DNA from: an uncultured Bacteroidales bacterium
GTDB taxonomy: Bacteria; Bacteroidota; Bacteroidia; Bacteroidales; Paludibacteraceae
Assembly: GCA_946411385.1 (NCBI GenBank)
Contig: CAMKDV010000001.1
Location: 124,001 to 188,000 of the forward strand
Direction: 5' to 3'
DNA: 64,000 nucleotides
Each line of letters starts with the position of its first letter. Position 1 is the stretch's first letter. The position numbers and the translations under genes were made by a program. The notes under the pieces were generated by a model. It was given only the letters and a program-made list of their open reading frames with translations, searched no databases and was not told the origin of the DNA. Positions 7,647-14,642 of the stretch are shown here, in pieces.

Positions 7647-7908
7647 AATAAATGTCGAAATAGTTACTTACGATGGAAGCGACTTGCGCTTCTGCTTGTT
7701 TGTCGGCATATCGCCATCCGCTTTCGCAAACGGCATAGTCAGCCAACTGAGCTTTGATAGCCAGGTGGTTGGAGGTGAGATAGTCCATGACCAGTTCTTG
7801 CAGTTTGCCACAGATATTCTGCTGCCAATCGGCAGGCGGGTTGACGAGGCAGTCCTGCATGGACTCTAAGTTAGGGAGTGCGAATTGAATTTTGATTTGA
7901 TTTTCCAT
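7624..7908 (-). CDS. Hypothetical protein, first gene of the enzyme-fragment operon
   Basis: A 94-residue soluble acidic protein (ALPNLESMQDCLVNPPADWQ ... SIVSNYFDIYYEHDSNH), mostly helical by composition, no recognised motif. It is the promoter-proximal gene of the run toward 5090 and overlaps the GyrA-like gene by 22 bp. Its start codon directly abuts a TTAGC...GCTAA regulatory block shared with the 8961 gene. Confidence 0.55.
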   Translation of the reverse strand: MENQIKIQFALPNLESMQDCLVNPPADWQQNICGKLQELVMDYLTSNHLAIKAQLADYAVCESGWRYADKQAEAQVASIVSNYFDIYYEHDSNH

Positions 7909-7909
7909 A

Positions 7910-7972
7910 TTAGCAAAAATTTAACGTTATACTACCTATATACGAAGGAGAAACGTTAGCGTTTTTGCTAAT
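7910..7972 (-). promoter_or_regulatory. Inverted-repeat control region of the enzyme-fragment operon
   Basis: TTAGCAAAAATTTAACGTT on the plus strand near 7910-7928 faces AACGTTAGCGTTTTTGCTAA (7952-7971), forming a long imperfect palindrome that ends at the start codon at 7908. The distal half (7951-7972) is repeated exactly at 9005-9026 in front of the next upstream gene. Between the halves a similar TTCGTATnTA sequence occurs in both copies. No canonical TAnnTTTG is present, so this may be a regulated promoter with an operator. Confidence 0.5.
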
Positions 7973-7992
7973 TGGGTTTAGGGCATAAATGA

Positions 7993-8026
7993 AAAAGCCT
8001 TGTATTCAAATGGATACAGGGCTTTT
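7993..8026. terminator. Hairpin between the nuclease-like gene and the enzyme-fragment operon
   Basis: Arms AAAAGCCTTGTAT (7993-8005) and ATACAGGGCTTTT (8014-8026) pair over 13 bp with one wobble and an 8-nt loop. A/T tracts lie on both ends, so it can act as a terminator for the 8050-8961 gene. Confidence 0.7.
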
Positions 8027-8049
8027 GGCGGGTTTAGGAACGAGATGGT

Positions 8050-8961
8050 TTATTTGCAAATTTCTGCAAAATCCATATATCTGCGCTGTAGGAAGGCTAT
8101 ACGTTCCGGGTCGCTGATTTGTGACTCCATCTGTTGACAAATTTGCGAATAGTTGTACCATTTTGGCTGGATGGAATTGTTGTGCAAGTTATTCACTAAC
8201 GGCATGAATAGCTTCTTGTATAGAGCCTCATAATCATCATACATTTTGCGTTCTTCCTCGTAAGCCTTGCTTGGACAATAAATAGCATTAGCAAATAAGA
8301 TTTTAACCTTGGTCGTATCCGCTATTTGGAGTCCTGTATACTTATTATTATCGTTAAAATCTTTTAATGCTTTTGCATTGTTGCGCAGGGCATCTAAGGC
8401 AACGAGGTGGCAAAACGATTGTTTTAGACCTTCATTATATTGCGTATTGTCAGTAAATACTTCTTTCATTTTTTCGGCAACATCAGCCCAATTGCAATCA
8501 TCAAAGTATTTTTTGGGGCGTGTGTATGAAACAGGTATCTCCATTTTTTTATGTTGTTGTTTTTCTGTGTATTCAAGGAATTTGGATTCAATAAAAAGAA
8601 CGATGCGTTTATCATCATTGCTCTTTCCATCTAATACGATATCCATATTAGCAGGAAAGGTATTCGTGTTAAGTGGGTGCAACTGTATTTCAAAATACAC
8701 TTTCGTATAGGTTACATTATCTAAAACAAACGGATGTTGTTCGTCAATCCAACTGAAGAAATTATAGCCTAACATCGAAGACGAGTGCACTGCTCGTGCC
8801 TTGGATTGTAATTCACTACCTGAACCATGTTCGAACATCAGAAGATGTTCCTCGATCATTTTGTTACCATACACATTGTCGAGGAAATTGCACAAATACC
8901 CGTTTGCGTCAACAGACGCCGTACTAATACCATTTCGAAGTGCTACTTTAAGATTTTCCAT
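8050..8961 (-). CDS. PD-(D/E)XK-like nuclease, PGN_0703-like
   Basis: A 303-residue protein. A GSGSELQSKARAVHSSSMLGYNFFSW block near residues 46-72 is followed by the core NMDIVLDGK...RIVLFIESKFLEY with Asp107, Glu125 and Lys127, the D-x17-ExK spacing of PD-(D/E)XK nucleases. The hSS/N-F block resembles the PGN_0703-type restriction-endonuclease-like family. The substrate is unknown. It has its own upstream TTAGC block identical to that of the next operon and is separated from it by a terminator hairpin. A defence or genome-maintenance role is inferred from fold and neighbours. Confidence 0.6.
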   Translation of the reverse strand: MENLKVALRNGISTASVDANGYLCNFLDNVYGNKMIEEHLLMFEHGSGSELQSKARAVHSSSMLGYNFFSWIDEQHPFVLDNVTYTKVYFEIQLHPLNTNTFPANMDIVLDGKSNDDKRIVLFIESKFLEYTEKQQHKKMEIPVSYTRPKKYFDDCNWADVAEKMKEVFTDNTQYNEGLKQSFCHLVALDALRNNAKALKDFNDNNKYTGLQIADTTKVKILFANAIYCPSKAYEEERKMYDDYEALYKKLFMPLVNNLHNNSIQPKWYNYSQICQQMESQISDPERIAFLQRRYMDFAEICK

Positions 8962-9004
8962 ACTAATAATAAATTAATTGTTATATGGTATAAATACGAA
9001 TAAG

Positions 9005-9026
9005 AAACGTTAGCGTTTTTGCTAAT
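9005..9026 (-). repeat. Second copy of the TTAGC-type operator block
   Basis: An exact 22-bp copy of 7951-7972, containing TTAGC-GTTTTT-GCTAA (5-bp arms). It lies 44 bp upstream of the 8961 start, the same distance as the first copy from the 7908 start, and overlaps the last codons of the upstream gene. The downstream 25 nt are also similar in both copies. Confidence 0.7.
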
Positions 9027-9840
9027 CGAAAATTAAACAATTGTTTCTACACCTTTTTTCAATCCAAATCAGTTCAAAACCGTTATTAGGACATTTTTTC
9101 TTGAGATTCTCAATCTTTTTGGTGCGCAAGTAATGCTCCGTGATGTAATTATTTATGATAAGCAGAATAGGTTCTTGATTGATAACTGTCGGCCTGCATG
9201 GAGGTACAGGAAGACCTAATATTTTCTTAACATCATATACTTTTTTATAATGATCCAGCAAATATTCATCATACTTTTTAATAAAGTACAGATATTTCTT
9301 CATCTGCTCAAGTACTTCCATATTGCCACTAAGGCGGTCGTCTCCTATTATCTTCAATTCAACAAACGAAACTTTACCATTCTCATCGCAGCACACGATG
9401 TCAATACGTTGTTTGTCATCTTTATAATAAGCAAATTCAGAATCCAAATGTACCTCTGAATACTTATGCATGATAAGATCAGCTTGATAGTACTTCTCAG
9501 AGAGGTCTTCCGTATTACCTGTCTCTAGATACTTTTTTTGCGAGTACACTTCTCTAACTCTTTTTTTGATACCCTTTAAATCTGATTCTAAGAATTTTTC
9601 AGATCGCGAATAGTCCGTTTTACCCGCACCAAGATATTTATTATGCGTGGTAAAAACTAAACTACCTTTATTATAGTCAATTTTTGCCAAGCAGCCTCCC
9701 TGATAATATACATTGAGATAGTTATCCTTGCGAACTTCAATGTACAATTCTTTATCTCTTTTCAATTCCAGGAATAGTGGGGACGATTTCAAAGCCTCAA
9801 AAATTGGAGCTTTAGGGTTTAAGTTAGAAAAGTTATTCAT
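9022..9840 (-). CDS. Putative PD-(D/E)XK-fold protein
   Basis: A 272-residue Lys-rich protein. A possible nuclease core lies at HLDSEFAYYKDDKQRIDIVCCDENGKVSFVELK split over residues about 131-163, with candidate acidic residues Asp147, Glu161 and Lys163 (D-x13-ExK). The rest is unrecognised. I place the start at 9840, where ATG overlaps the end of the XRE regulator gene by 8 bp (CATGAATAA). An upstream in-frame ATG at 9867 would overlap more. The coupling suggests it works with or is controlled by that regulator. Confidence 0.5.
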   Translation of the reverse strand: MNNFSNLNPKAPIFEALKSSPLFLELKRDKELYIEVRKDNYLNVYYQGGCLAKIDYNKGSLVFTTHNKYLGAGKTDYSRSEKFLESDLKGIKKRVREVYSQKKYLETGNTEDLSEKYYQADLIMHKYSEVHLDSEFAYYKDDKQRIDIVCCDENGKVSFVELKIIGDDRLSGNMEVLEQMKKYLYFIKKYDEYLLDHYKKVYDVKKILGLPVPPCRPTVINQEPILLIINNYITEHYLRTKKIENLKKKCPNNGFELIWIEKRCRNNCLIFD

Positions 9841-10471
9841 GATTATTAGTTTTTGTTTCTCGTGCAAGTTGTTGATAGTATTTGGTTTCTTTTACGCGCT
9901 TGGCTGACCAGTTTCGCATGTATGTGTGCTCCTTACGCACCAAGGCAACAAGGCGTTTGCTCTCTTGTTCGGCGGCTTTCTCGCGTTCCACTTCGGCGCG
10001 TTCTTCCACATTGATGGGCGCAGGAGTCGCGGGCTCAATGTTCAAATGGATTTCAAGAACATCAAAGATGCGCAGAAGTGTTCTGTAGGTGGGCGAGGTT
10101 TGCCCACTTTCGATATGTGAGTAATTAGGTGCAGCAATGCCTACGAGCATCGCCACATCTTTGGCTACAAGACCACGTTTAAGGCGCACCTCACGAATGA
10201 GGGCACCGATATTTTGTCGTTCTTCCTCATTTTCAAAAACAAGACGCGGCACGAATCCCTCGCGCTTACAATGTTTCATGACATACGCGATGATATCTAT
10301 GCGATCGGCAGACTTGATGTCGTCATAAAAAAGATGCTCTATGCGCGTTACCATCCAATCATAGGTGTGTTTTCCTTTCTCCGGGGGCAACAAGAACGAG
10401 CAGAACAATTCGTCCGCCATCGTAAAGACCTGAACGATATTTTCGTTAACAATTTGAATTTTTACTTCCAT
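9833..10471 (-). CDS. XRE-family helix-turn-helix regulator with N-terminal extension
   Basis: A 212-residue protein. Residues about 86-145 are a Cro/CI-type HTH: IGALIREVRLKRGLVAKDVAMLVGIAAPNYSHIESGQTSPTYRTLLRIFDVLEI. The N-terminal 85 residues are an unrecognised domain and the C-terminal 60 are a charged helix (ERAEVEREKAAEQESKRL). It is translationally coupled to the 9022-9840 gene and may bind the TTAGC palindromes in this island, which is inference. Confidence 0.75.
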   Translation of the reverse strand: MEVKIQIVNENIVQVFTMADELFCSFLLPPEKGKHTYDWMVTRIEHLFYDDIKSADRIDIIAYVMKHCKREGFVPRLVFENEEERQNIGALIREVRLKRGLVAKDVAMLVGIAAPNYSHIESGQTSPTYRTLLRIFDVLEIHLNIEPATPAPINVEERAEVEREKAAEQESKRLVALVRKEHTYMRNWSAKRVKETKYYQQLARETKTNNHE

Positions 10472-10522
10472 ACTGCATCATTTTACAAGTGCAGTTTTGT
10501 TGCCGCAATTGCGAATTTGAAT

Positions 10523-11623
10523 TTATTTAATTATCTCCCAGTGACCACCTTTGTCGGGACCAACACGACGAATGATATGGGACATCTTTTCTATATCACG
10601 GCGGATGGTCATTACAGAAACGTTCAATTTATCAGCCATAATGCCGGTTGTAACGAAGGGAGATTCTTTAACCAGCCGTAAAATTTCCCGCTGTCTTTCC
10701 GATAATTTTTCTGTAACATTTTCTGTAACATTTCCGGCGTTTTCTGTAACACTACCGACATCTGCACGAGGTTGTACGGCATATTCGGCAGGCGGATTGA
10801 TTACCAAATAGCGGCTTTTTAGATCCCATTGCTCGCCTAACAGCAAGTTCCGGAAAAAGCGCTCCAGATAGACAGGCTCATAATTGATGCCTTGCACTAC
10901 ATTCTTGTAGTTGGCACGCACCAAAGCATTGCGGAAATACCATGAATGAGCCGCAAACATATCATTATTTACCTTATATCCTATCGAGCGAAGATATTGA
11001 ATGGCAAACACAGCAGTGGTGCGTGTGTTGCCCTCTCTGAAAGCATGGATCTGCCAGACATCCGAAACGAACTTGGCTATATGCTCGATGATCTCATCCG
11101 AAGATAAACCGCTATAGTCAAACGTTTTCTCTCTGCTAATCTCATAATCCAAAGCGGTACGGATATCTTCGAAGTTCAAGTAGTTAACTGTGCCACCGCG
11201 AAGGACAAACTCGCTCTTGGTAATATCATAATCACGGATTTGACCTGCGTGCTTGAACACTCCGGCAAAAATGCGCCGATGGAGAGAAAGGTAGCCGTTA
11301 ACAGTAAAATCCAGAGTCCTGGATGACAGAATCTTACCTATATTTCCCGTCACAAGATCAGCTTCCTGTTTGTCGTCGTCATCCGGTTCACGATTCGTCT
11401 TGTTGACATAGTATTCTTTTACCAACCGCTGCACCTCATCGATGGTGATCTCACCCTCAATGTTTCGTCTGACAGTTTGCTTCAGGTAGTCCGACGTTTC
11501 AAGTCCGTCAACTTGCTGCAAACCGATAGCGGTGCGCCATATTTGCGCACGCTCTTGCTTTCCCGGCTCGCCTTGACGGATATACTCCTCAAAATCCGGT
11601 TGATATGTCGGTAACTCATTCAT
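10523..11623 (-). CDS. Fic-domain AMP-transferase-like protein with VbhA-type inhibitor helix and C-terminal winged HTH
   Basis: A 366-residue protein. Residues about 30-72 (RTAIGLQQVDGLETSDYL ... RRNIEGEITIDEVQRL) resemble the VbhA antitoxin helix fused in front of some Fic domains. The Fic core includes HRRIFAGVFKHAGQIRD and the active motif HAFREGNTR (residues 193-201), with the catalytic His, the metal-binding Glu and the anion-binding GN. Fic proteins usually transfer AMP from ATP to a target hydroxyl. A VTEN-repeat linker (about 292-306) leads to a DeoR-like winged helix (RQREILRLVKESPFVTTGIMA ... SVMTIRRDIEKM). It appears intact and self-inhibited. Confidence 0.88.
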   Translation of the reverse strand: MNELPTYQPDFEEYIRQGEPGKQERAQIWRTAIGLQQVDGLETSDYLKQTVRRNIEGEITIDEVQRLVKEYYVNKTNREPDDDDKQEADLVTGNIGKILSSRTLDFTVNGYLSLHRRIFAGVFKHAGQIRDYDITKSEFVLRGGTVNYLNFEDIRTALDYEISREKTFDYSGLSSDEIIEHIAKFVSDVWQIHAFREGNTRTTAVFAIQYLRSIGYKVNNDMFAAHSWYFRNALVRANYKNVVQGINYEPVYLERFFRNLLLGEQWDLKSRYLVINPPAEYAVQPRADVGSVTENAGNVTENVTEKLSERQREILRLVKESPFVTTGIMADKLNVSVMTIRRDIEKMSHIIRRVGPDKGGHWEIIK

Positions 11624-11633
11624 AAACGGTCTG

Positions 11634-11665
11634 CAAAGTTACGAAAAAAAAATGACAAATGCAAA
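11634..11665 (-). promoter_or_regulatory. Promoter of the Fic gene
   Basis: Minus strand TTTG (11662-11665), 20-nt spacer, TAACTTTG (11634-11641). The ATG at 11623 is only about 10 nt further, so the leader is very short. Confidence 0.75.
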
Positions 11666-11722
11666 TGTTTTTGCGAAAAAGGAAGAGAAAAGTGAGAAAT
11701 TTGGCGTAAACATGCGGAAGTG

Positions 11723-11804
11723 GACATTTTGTCATGGAAGATGGACATAATGGCACAACAGATGGACATAATGGCAGAAAAACGGGAGTGGCACGCAATT
11801 TGCA
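11723..11804 (+). promoter_or_regulatory. Sigma-54 promoter with three 21-bp-phased upstream sites, for hsp20
   Basis: TGGCACG (11789-11795), CAAT, TTGCA (11800-11804) matches the sigma-54 consensus TGGCACG-N4-TTGCA exactly. Upstream lie GACATTTTGTC (11723-11733, a perfect palindrome), GACATAATGGC (11744-11754) and GACATAATGGC (11765-11775). They start exactly 21 bp apart, two helical turns, and the last ends 13 bp before the -24 element. This fits an array for a bacterial enhancer-binding protein. The expected start is near 11815. Confidence 0.7.
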
Positions 11805-11814
11805 CGTATACAAG

Positions 11815-11938
11815 TGAAACGCAACTACGCAAAATACGCCAACAACGTACACTACGCACAAACGCAAGATACGAAGCAACGTAAACTACGCAAACTACGT
11901 TAAACAAAATGTTTAACTTAAAATTAGGAGGATTGATT
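11815..11938 (+). promoter_or_regulatory. Repetitive 5' leader of hsp20 with hairpin before a strong RBS
   Basis: The predicted leader has 8-9-bp near-repeats of the CAAACTACG type to about 11900. Then comes a hairpin GTTAAAC (11899-11905)-AAAAT-GTTTAAC (11911-11917), then AGGAGG at 11926-11931, 7 nt before ATG 11939. A strong Shine-Dalgarno is rare in this phylum and decides the start. The spaced hairpin could tune translation with temperature, which is speculative. Confidence 0.5.
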
Positions 11939-12385
11939 ATGAAACCTGCAATGTATCGTAGAAACAGTTGGCTGCCGACGGGAGGCTGGTTCCCGACCGT
12001 ATTTGACGAGTTCCTGAACTCGGATATGCTGAACAGCGTGAACAACGTGGCACCATCCGTAAACGTGAAAGAGAATGAGCATGGCTATATCGTAGAGTTG
12101 GCCGCTCCGGGCATGAAGAAAGAGTACTGCCGCGTGCACGTAGATGATGAGCACAACCTGTGCGTCGCCATCGAGAACAAGTTCGAGCACAAGGATGAAG
12201 ACAAACACTCGCACTATCTGCGCCGCGAGTTCGCCTATACCAACTTCGAGCAGAAATATACGCTGCCGGACAATGTGGACGAGTCGGCTATCAGCGCGAA
12301 AGTGGAGGATGGTATCCTGAGCATTGAGCTGCCGAAGACCAAGCGCGAAGAAGGCAAGACGAGTAGGCAGATAGCGATCTCATAG
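11939..12385 (+). CDS. Small heat-shock protein, Hsp20/alpha-crystallin family
   Basis: A 148-residue chaperone that holds unfolding proteins without ATP. The N-terminal region (MKPAMYRRNSWLPTGGWFPT, FDEFLNSDML) is followed by the crystallin domain from about residue 37: PSVNVKENEHGYIVELAAPG, CRVHVDDEHNLCVAIENK, RREFAYTNFEQKYTLPDNV, ISAKVEDGILSIELPK. It ends in an I-x-I/V-type tail (RQIAIS). The start at 11939 has AGGAGG in front. An in-frame ATG at 11909 is less likely. It appears to be controlled by a sigma-54 promoter and ends at a strong terminator. Confidence 0.93.
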   Translation: MKPAMYRRNSWLPTGGWFPTVFDEFLNSDMLNSVNNVAPSVNVKENEHGYIVELAAPGMKKEYCRVHVDDEHNLCVAIENKFEHKDEDKHSHYLRREFAYTNFEQKYTLPDNVDESAISAKVEDGILSIELPKTKREEGKTSRQIAIS

Positions 12386-12411
12386 CGCGTTTGGCGCTTG
12401 CAGAAAATATG

Positions 12412-12447
12412 GCGGTGGGTCAAAAACAGACCCACCGCTTTATTTTT
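12412..12447 (+). terminator. Rho-independent terminator of hsp20
   Basis: GCGGTGGGTC (12412-12421), a 7-nt loop and GACCCACCGC (12429-12438) form a perfect 10-bp stem followed by TTTATTTTTTT. Confidence 0.9.
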
Positions 12448-12524
12448 TTGTTAGTCAAAAATTACCCAAAATAATCCAAAAATTTCTTTTATAAGTCCAA
12501 AAAATCCCAAAAAATCCAAAAGTA

Positions 12525-12600
12525 CGGAGTGAAACAATTGAAAAGTTCGGAGTGCAAAATCAAAAAAGTTCGGAGTGAAAACGCAGAAAACTTCGGAGTG
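12525..12600 (+). repeat. Four iteron-like repeats with 23-bp period
   Basis: CGGAGTG occurs at 12525-12531, 12548-12554, 12571-12577 and 12594-12600, each exactly 23 bp apart, within a looser AAAAGTTCGGAGTGnAAA unit. An 11-bp-period AT-rich tract precedes it (about 12452-12520). It lies directly upstream of the promoter of the AAA ATPase gene. Confidence 0.8.
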
Positions 12601-12601
12601 G

Positions 12602-12710
12602 CTTGCAAATGTCAAATAAAAGCAGTACTTTTGCGGTGGATTTGTATAGTGGATTATACGAAATATAGTCGAATTTGTATTTTCCACTATACAAAATTGC
12701 AGTATTTTTG
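12602..12710 (+). promoter_or_regulatory. Promoters and 13-bp inverted repeat upstream of the AAA ATPase
   Basis: CTTG (12602-12605), 20 nt, TACTTTTG (12626-12633) is a consensus promoter that begins right after the last iteron. Further on, TTTGTATAGTGGA (12641-12653) and TCCACTATACAAA (12683-12695) are a perfect 13-bp inverted repeat with 29 bp between. A second -7-like TATTTTTG (12703-12710) lies 30 bp before the ATG at 12740. The inverted repeat could be an operator or an RNA hairpin. Confidence 0.65.
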
Positions 12711-12739
12711 AATAGTCAACCATACATAAAAAAACAGAT

Positions 12740-13936
12740 ATGCAACGGTTATTTCAACTTCAAGAGCAGTTATTGAACTTGACGCCAATGAAGATTGTGC
12801 GGCAGTGTGCGTCTACAATCAATTGGGATCAGCAGTTGATTGCTATACGCGGCGCGCGAGGTGTAGGAAAGTCCACCATCATTCGTCAGTACATTCGGAA
12901 TCATTACGCGAAGAATGATCAAACAGCATTGTATTGTTCATTGGATGCCAATTATTTTGTGGATCATTCTATTTTGGACTTGGTAGAGCAGTTCTACCGG
13001 ACGGGGGGTAAACATTTGTTCTTGGACGAGATTCACAAGTATTTGAATTGGGGACGGGAGATCAAAGAGATTAACGATTATTACCCGGATCTAAGAGTTG
13101 TGATTAGCGGAAGTTCGTTGCTGGAACTTACAAAAGGCGAAGCGGATTTGTCGAGACGGTGTATGAACTATGACATTTCCGGACTTAGTTTTCGGGAGTA
13201 TTTGCAGTTCTATGAAGGCATCGACCTGCCGACATGTTCGTTAGATGACTTCAAGGACTTACACGCGTTCGTCGAGCAAATCCATGAGAAATGCAAGCCT
13301 ATGGCACACTTCGACAAGTACCTTAGATATGGCTATTATCCGTATTACAAAAACAATCCGGTAGAGTACTACGCGCTGATTAACAATGCAGTTCGGTACG
13401 TGATAGAAGAAGAGTTACCACGGATTTGTAAGGTAGAGCTGGAAAATACGAGGAAGATTCGGGCGCTGATGAACATCTTGGCTGCCAGTGAACCGTACGA
13501 AGTGGATATATCGAAGATGTCGGTGCAGAGTGCGCTGCAACGGCCTACGGTTTTGTCGTATCTTAAGTTTTTGAACGATGCCAAGTTGCTGAATCTTCTT
13601 TACAACGATTTGCTGAATGTCAAGAAGATGCAAAAACCGGATAAGATCTATATTGAAAATACCAATATGCTCTATGCTCTCGCTACTCACCCGATAAAGG
13701 AAGGTACATTACGCGAGACTTTTGCCGTGAACCAACTGGGTGTTGGACACGAGGTGGAATATGGCAAGAAGAAAGGCGACTTTAAGGTGGACGGCAAATA
13801 TACGTTTGAAGTAGGCGGTCCGAGCAAGGACTTCATGCAGATAGCCGGAGTGCCGGACTCTTATATACTTGCAGACGATATTGACTATCCTTACGGCAAT
13901 AAACTGCCATTGTGGATTGTAGGCTTTTTGTATTAA
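12740..13936 (+). CDS. AAA_14/DUF4143-type ATPase
   Basis: A 398-residue protein with Walker A GARGVGKST (about 39-47), Walker B KHLFLDEIHK (about 90-99), sensor-like RVVISGSSLLELTKGEADLSRR, and the C-terminal DUF4143 winged-helix/nuclease-like region ending in EYGKKKGDFKVDGKYTFEVGG. The last motif, GDF-VDGKYTFEVG, is the usual degenerate restriction-endonuclease-like fold of this family. Such ATPases occur in many copies in Bacteroidota and archaea, and their role is not established. The gene is monocistronic with an elaborate control region (iterons, inverted repeat). Confidence 0.85.
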   Translation: MQRLFQLQEQLLNLTPMKIVRQCASTINWDQQLIAIRGARGVGKSTIIRQYIRNHYAKNDQTALYCSLDANYFVDHSILDLVEQFYRTGGKHLFLDEIHKYLNWGREIKEINDYYPDLRVVISGSSLLELTKGEADLSRRCMNYDISGLSFREYLQFYEGIDLPTCSLDDFKDLHAFVEQIHEKCKPMAHFDKYLRYGYYPYYKNNPVEYYALINNAVRYVIEEELPRICKVELENTRKIRALMNILAASEPYEVDISKMSVQSALQRPTVLSYLKFLNDAKLLNLLYNDLLNVKKMQKPDKIYIENTNMLYALATHPIKEGTLRETFAVNQLGVGHEVEYGKKKGDFKVDGKYTFEVGGPSKDFMQIAGVPDSYILADDIDYPYGNKLPLWIVGFLY

Positions 13937-13954
13937 TTTATCTTCGCTTCAGAT

Positions 13955-14620
13955 ATGATGAGACTGATAGATATATTTGATTTGGACGGGACGTTGCTCA
14001 ATACGATAGATGATCTGGGTTATGCGTGCAACTATGCTTTGGAGCGGACGGGGTATCCGACGCATCCGATAGAGGCCTATCCCGCCAAGGTGGGTAACGG
14101 CATCAACAACCTGATACGCCGTGCGCTGCCGGAGACGGAACGGACGGAAGAGAACATACTGCGTGTACGCGAACATTTTGTTCCCTACTACAACCGGCAT
14201 AACTGCGATTATACGCATCCGTACGACGGCATACCTGCCGTAATAGATGCACTCAAGAAACGAGGACATCTGCTTGCCGTAGCGAGTAACAAATATCAGG
14301 CGGCTACGGAGAAGATAGTCAATCACTTCTTTCCGGGAGCGTTTGACGCCATATTAGGTGAAAGGGAGGGCGTGGAGCGCAAGCCCGATCCACAGATCGT
14401 GTATGACATTTTAGTGCAGCTGGACGGCGGTGCTGACGAAGAAAAGCAAGTGACCTATTACGGGGACAGCCTGGTGGACAGGGAGACAGCTTTGCGTGCC
14501 GGTGTGCCTTTCGTAGCGTGCTCGTGGGGATTTGTGGCGCGGGAGCGGCTGGTAGAGGAAGGCATAGCGGTGATAGTGGACCGACCGGAAGAGATATTGA
14601 GATTGCGCTCAAGGCGATAA
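13955..14620 (+). CDS. HAD-family hydrolase, phosphoglycolate phosphatase-like
   Basis: A 221-residue protein with HAD motif I FDLDGTLLNTIDDL (residues 8-21), a helical cap with AYPAKVGNGINNLIRRALP, motif II AVASNKY (about 109-115), motif III Lys in ERKPDPQIV, and motif IV YYGDSLVDRETALRAGV. The cap type and sequence are closest to Gph/PGP phosphatases acting on small phosphorylated metabolites. It is followed 22 bp later by another HAD gene, so they are probably co-transcribed. Confidence 0.85.
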   Translation: MMRLIDIFDLDGTLLNTIDDLGYACNYALERTGYPTHPIEAYPAKVGNGINNLIRRALPETERTEENILRVREHFVPYYNRHNCDYTHPYDGIPAVIDALKKRGHLLAVASNKYQAATEKIVNHFFPGAFDAILGEREGVERKPDPQIVYDILVQLDGGADEEKQVTYYGDSLVDRETALRAGVPFVACSWGFVARERLVEEGIAVIVDRPEEILRLRSRR

Positions 14621-14642
14621 ACATAAATTACTATACACCGAG

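Noticed and set aside
12525..12600. CRISPR array or plasmid origin
   Set aside because: Four 23-bp units leave too little spacer for CRISPR, and no Rep gene adjoins. Kept only as iteron-like repeats.
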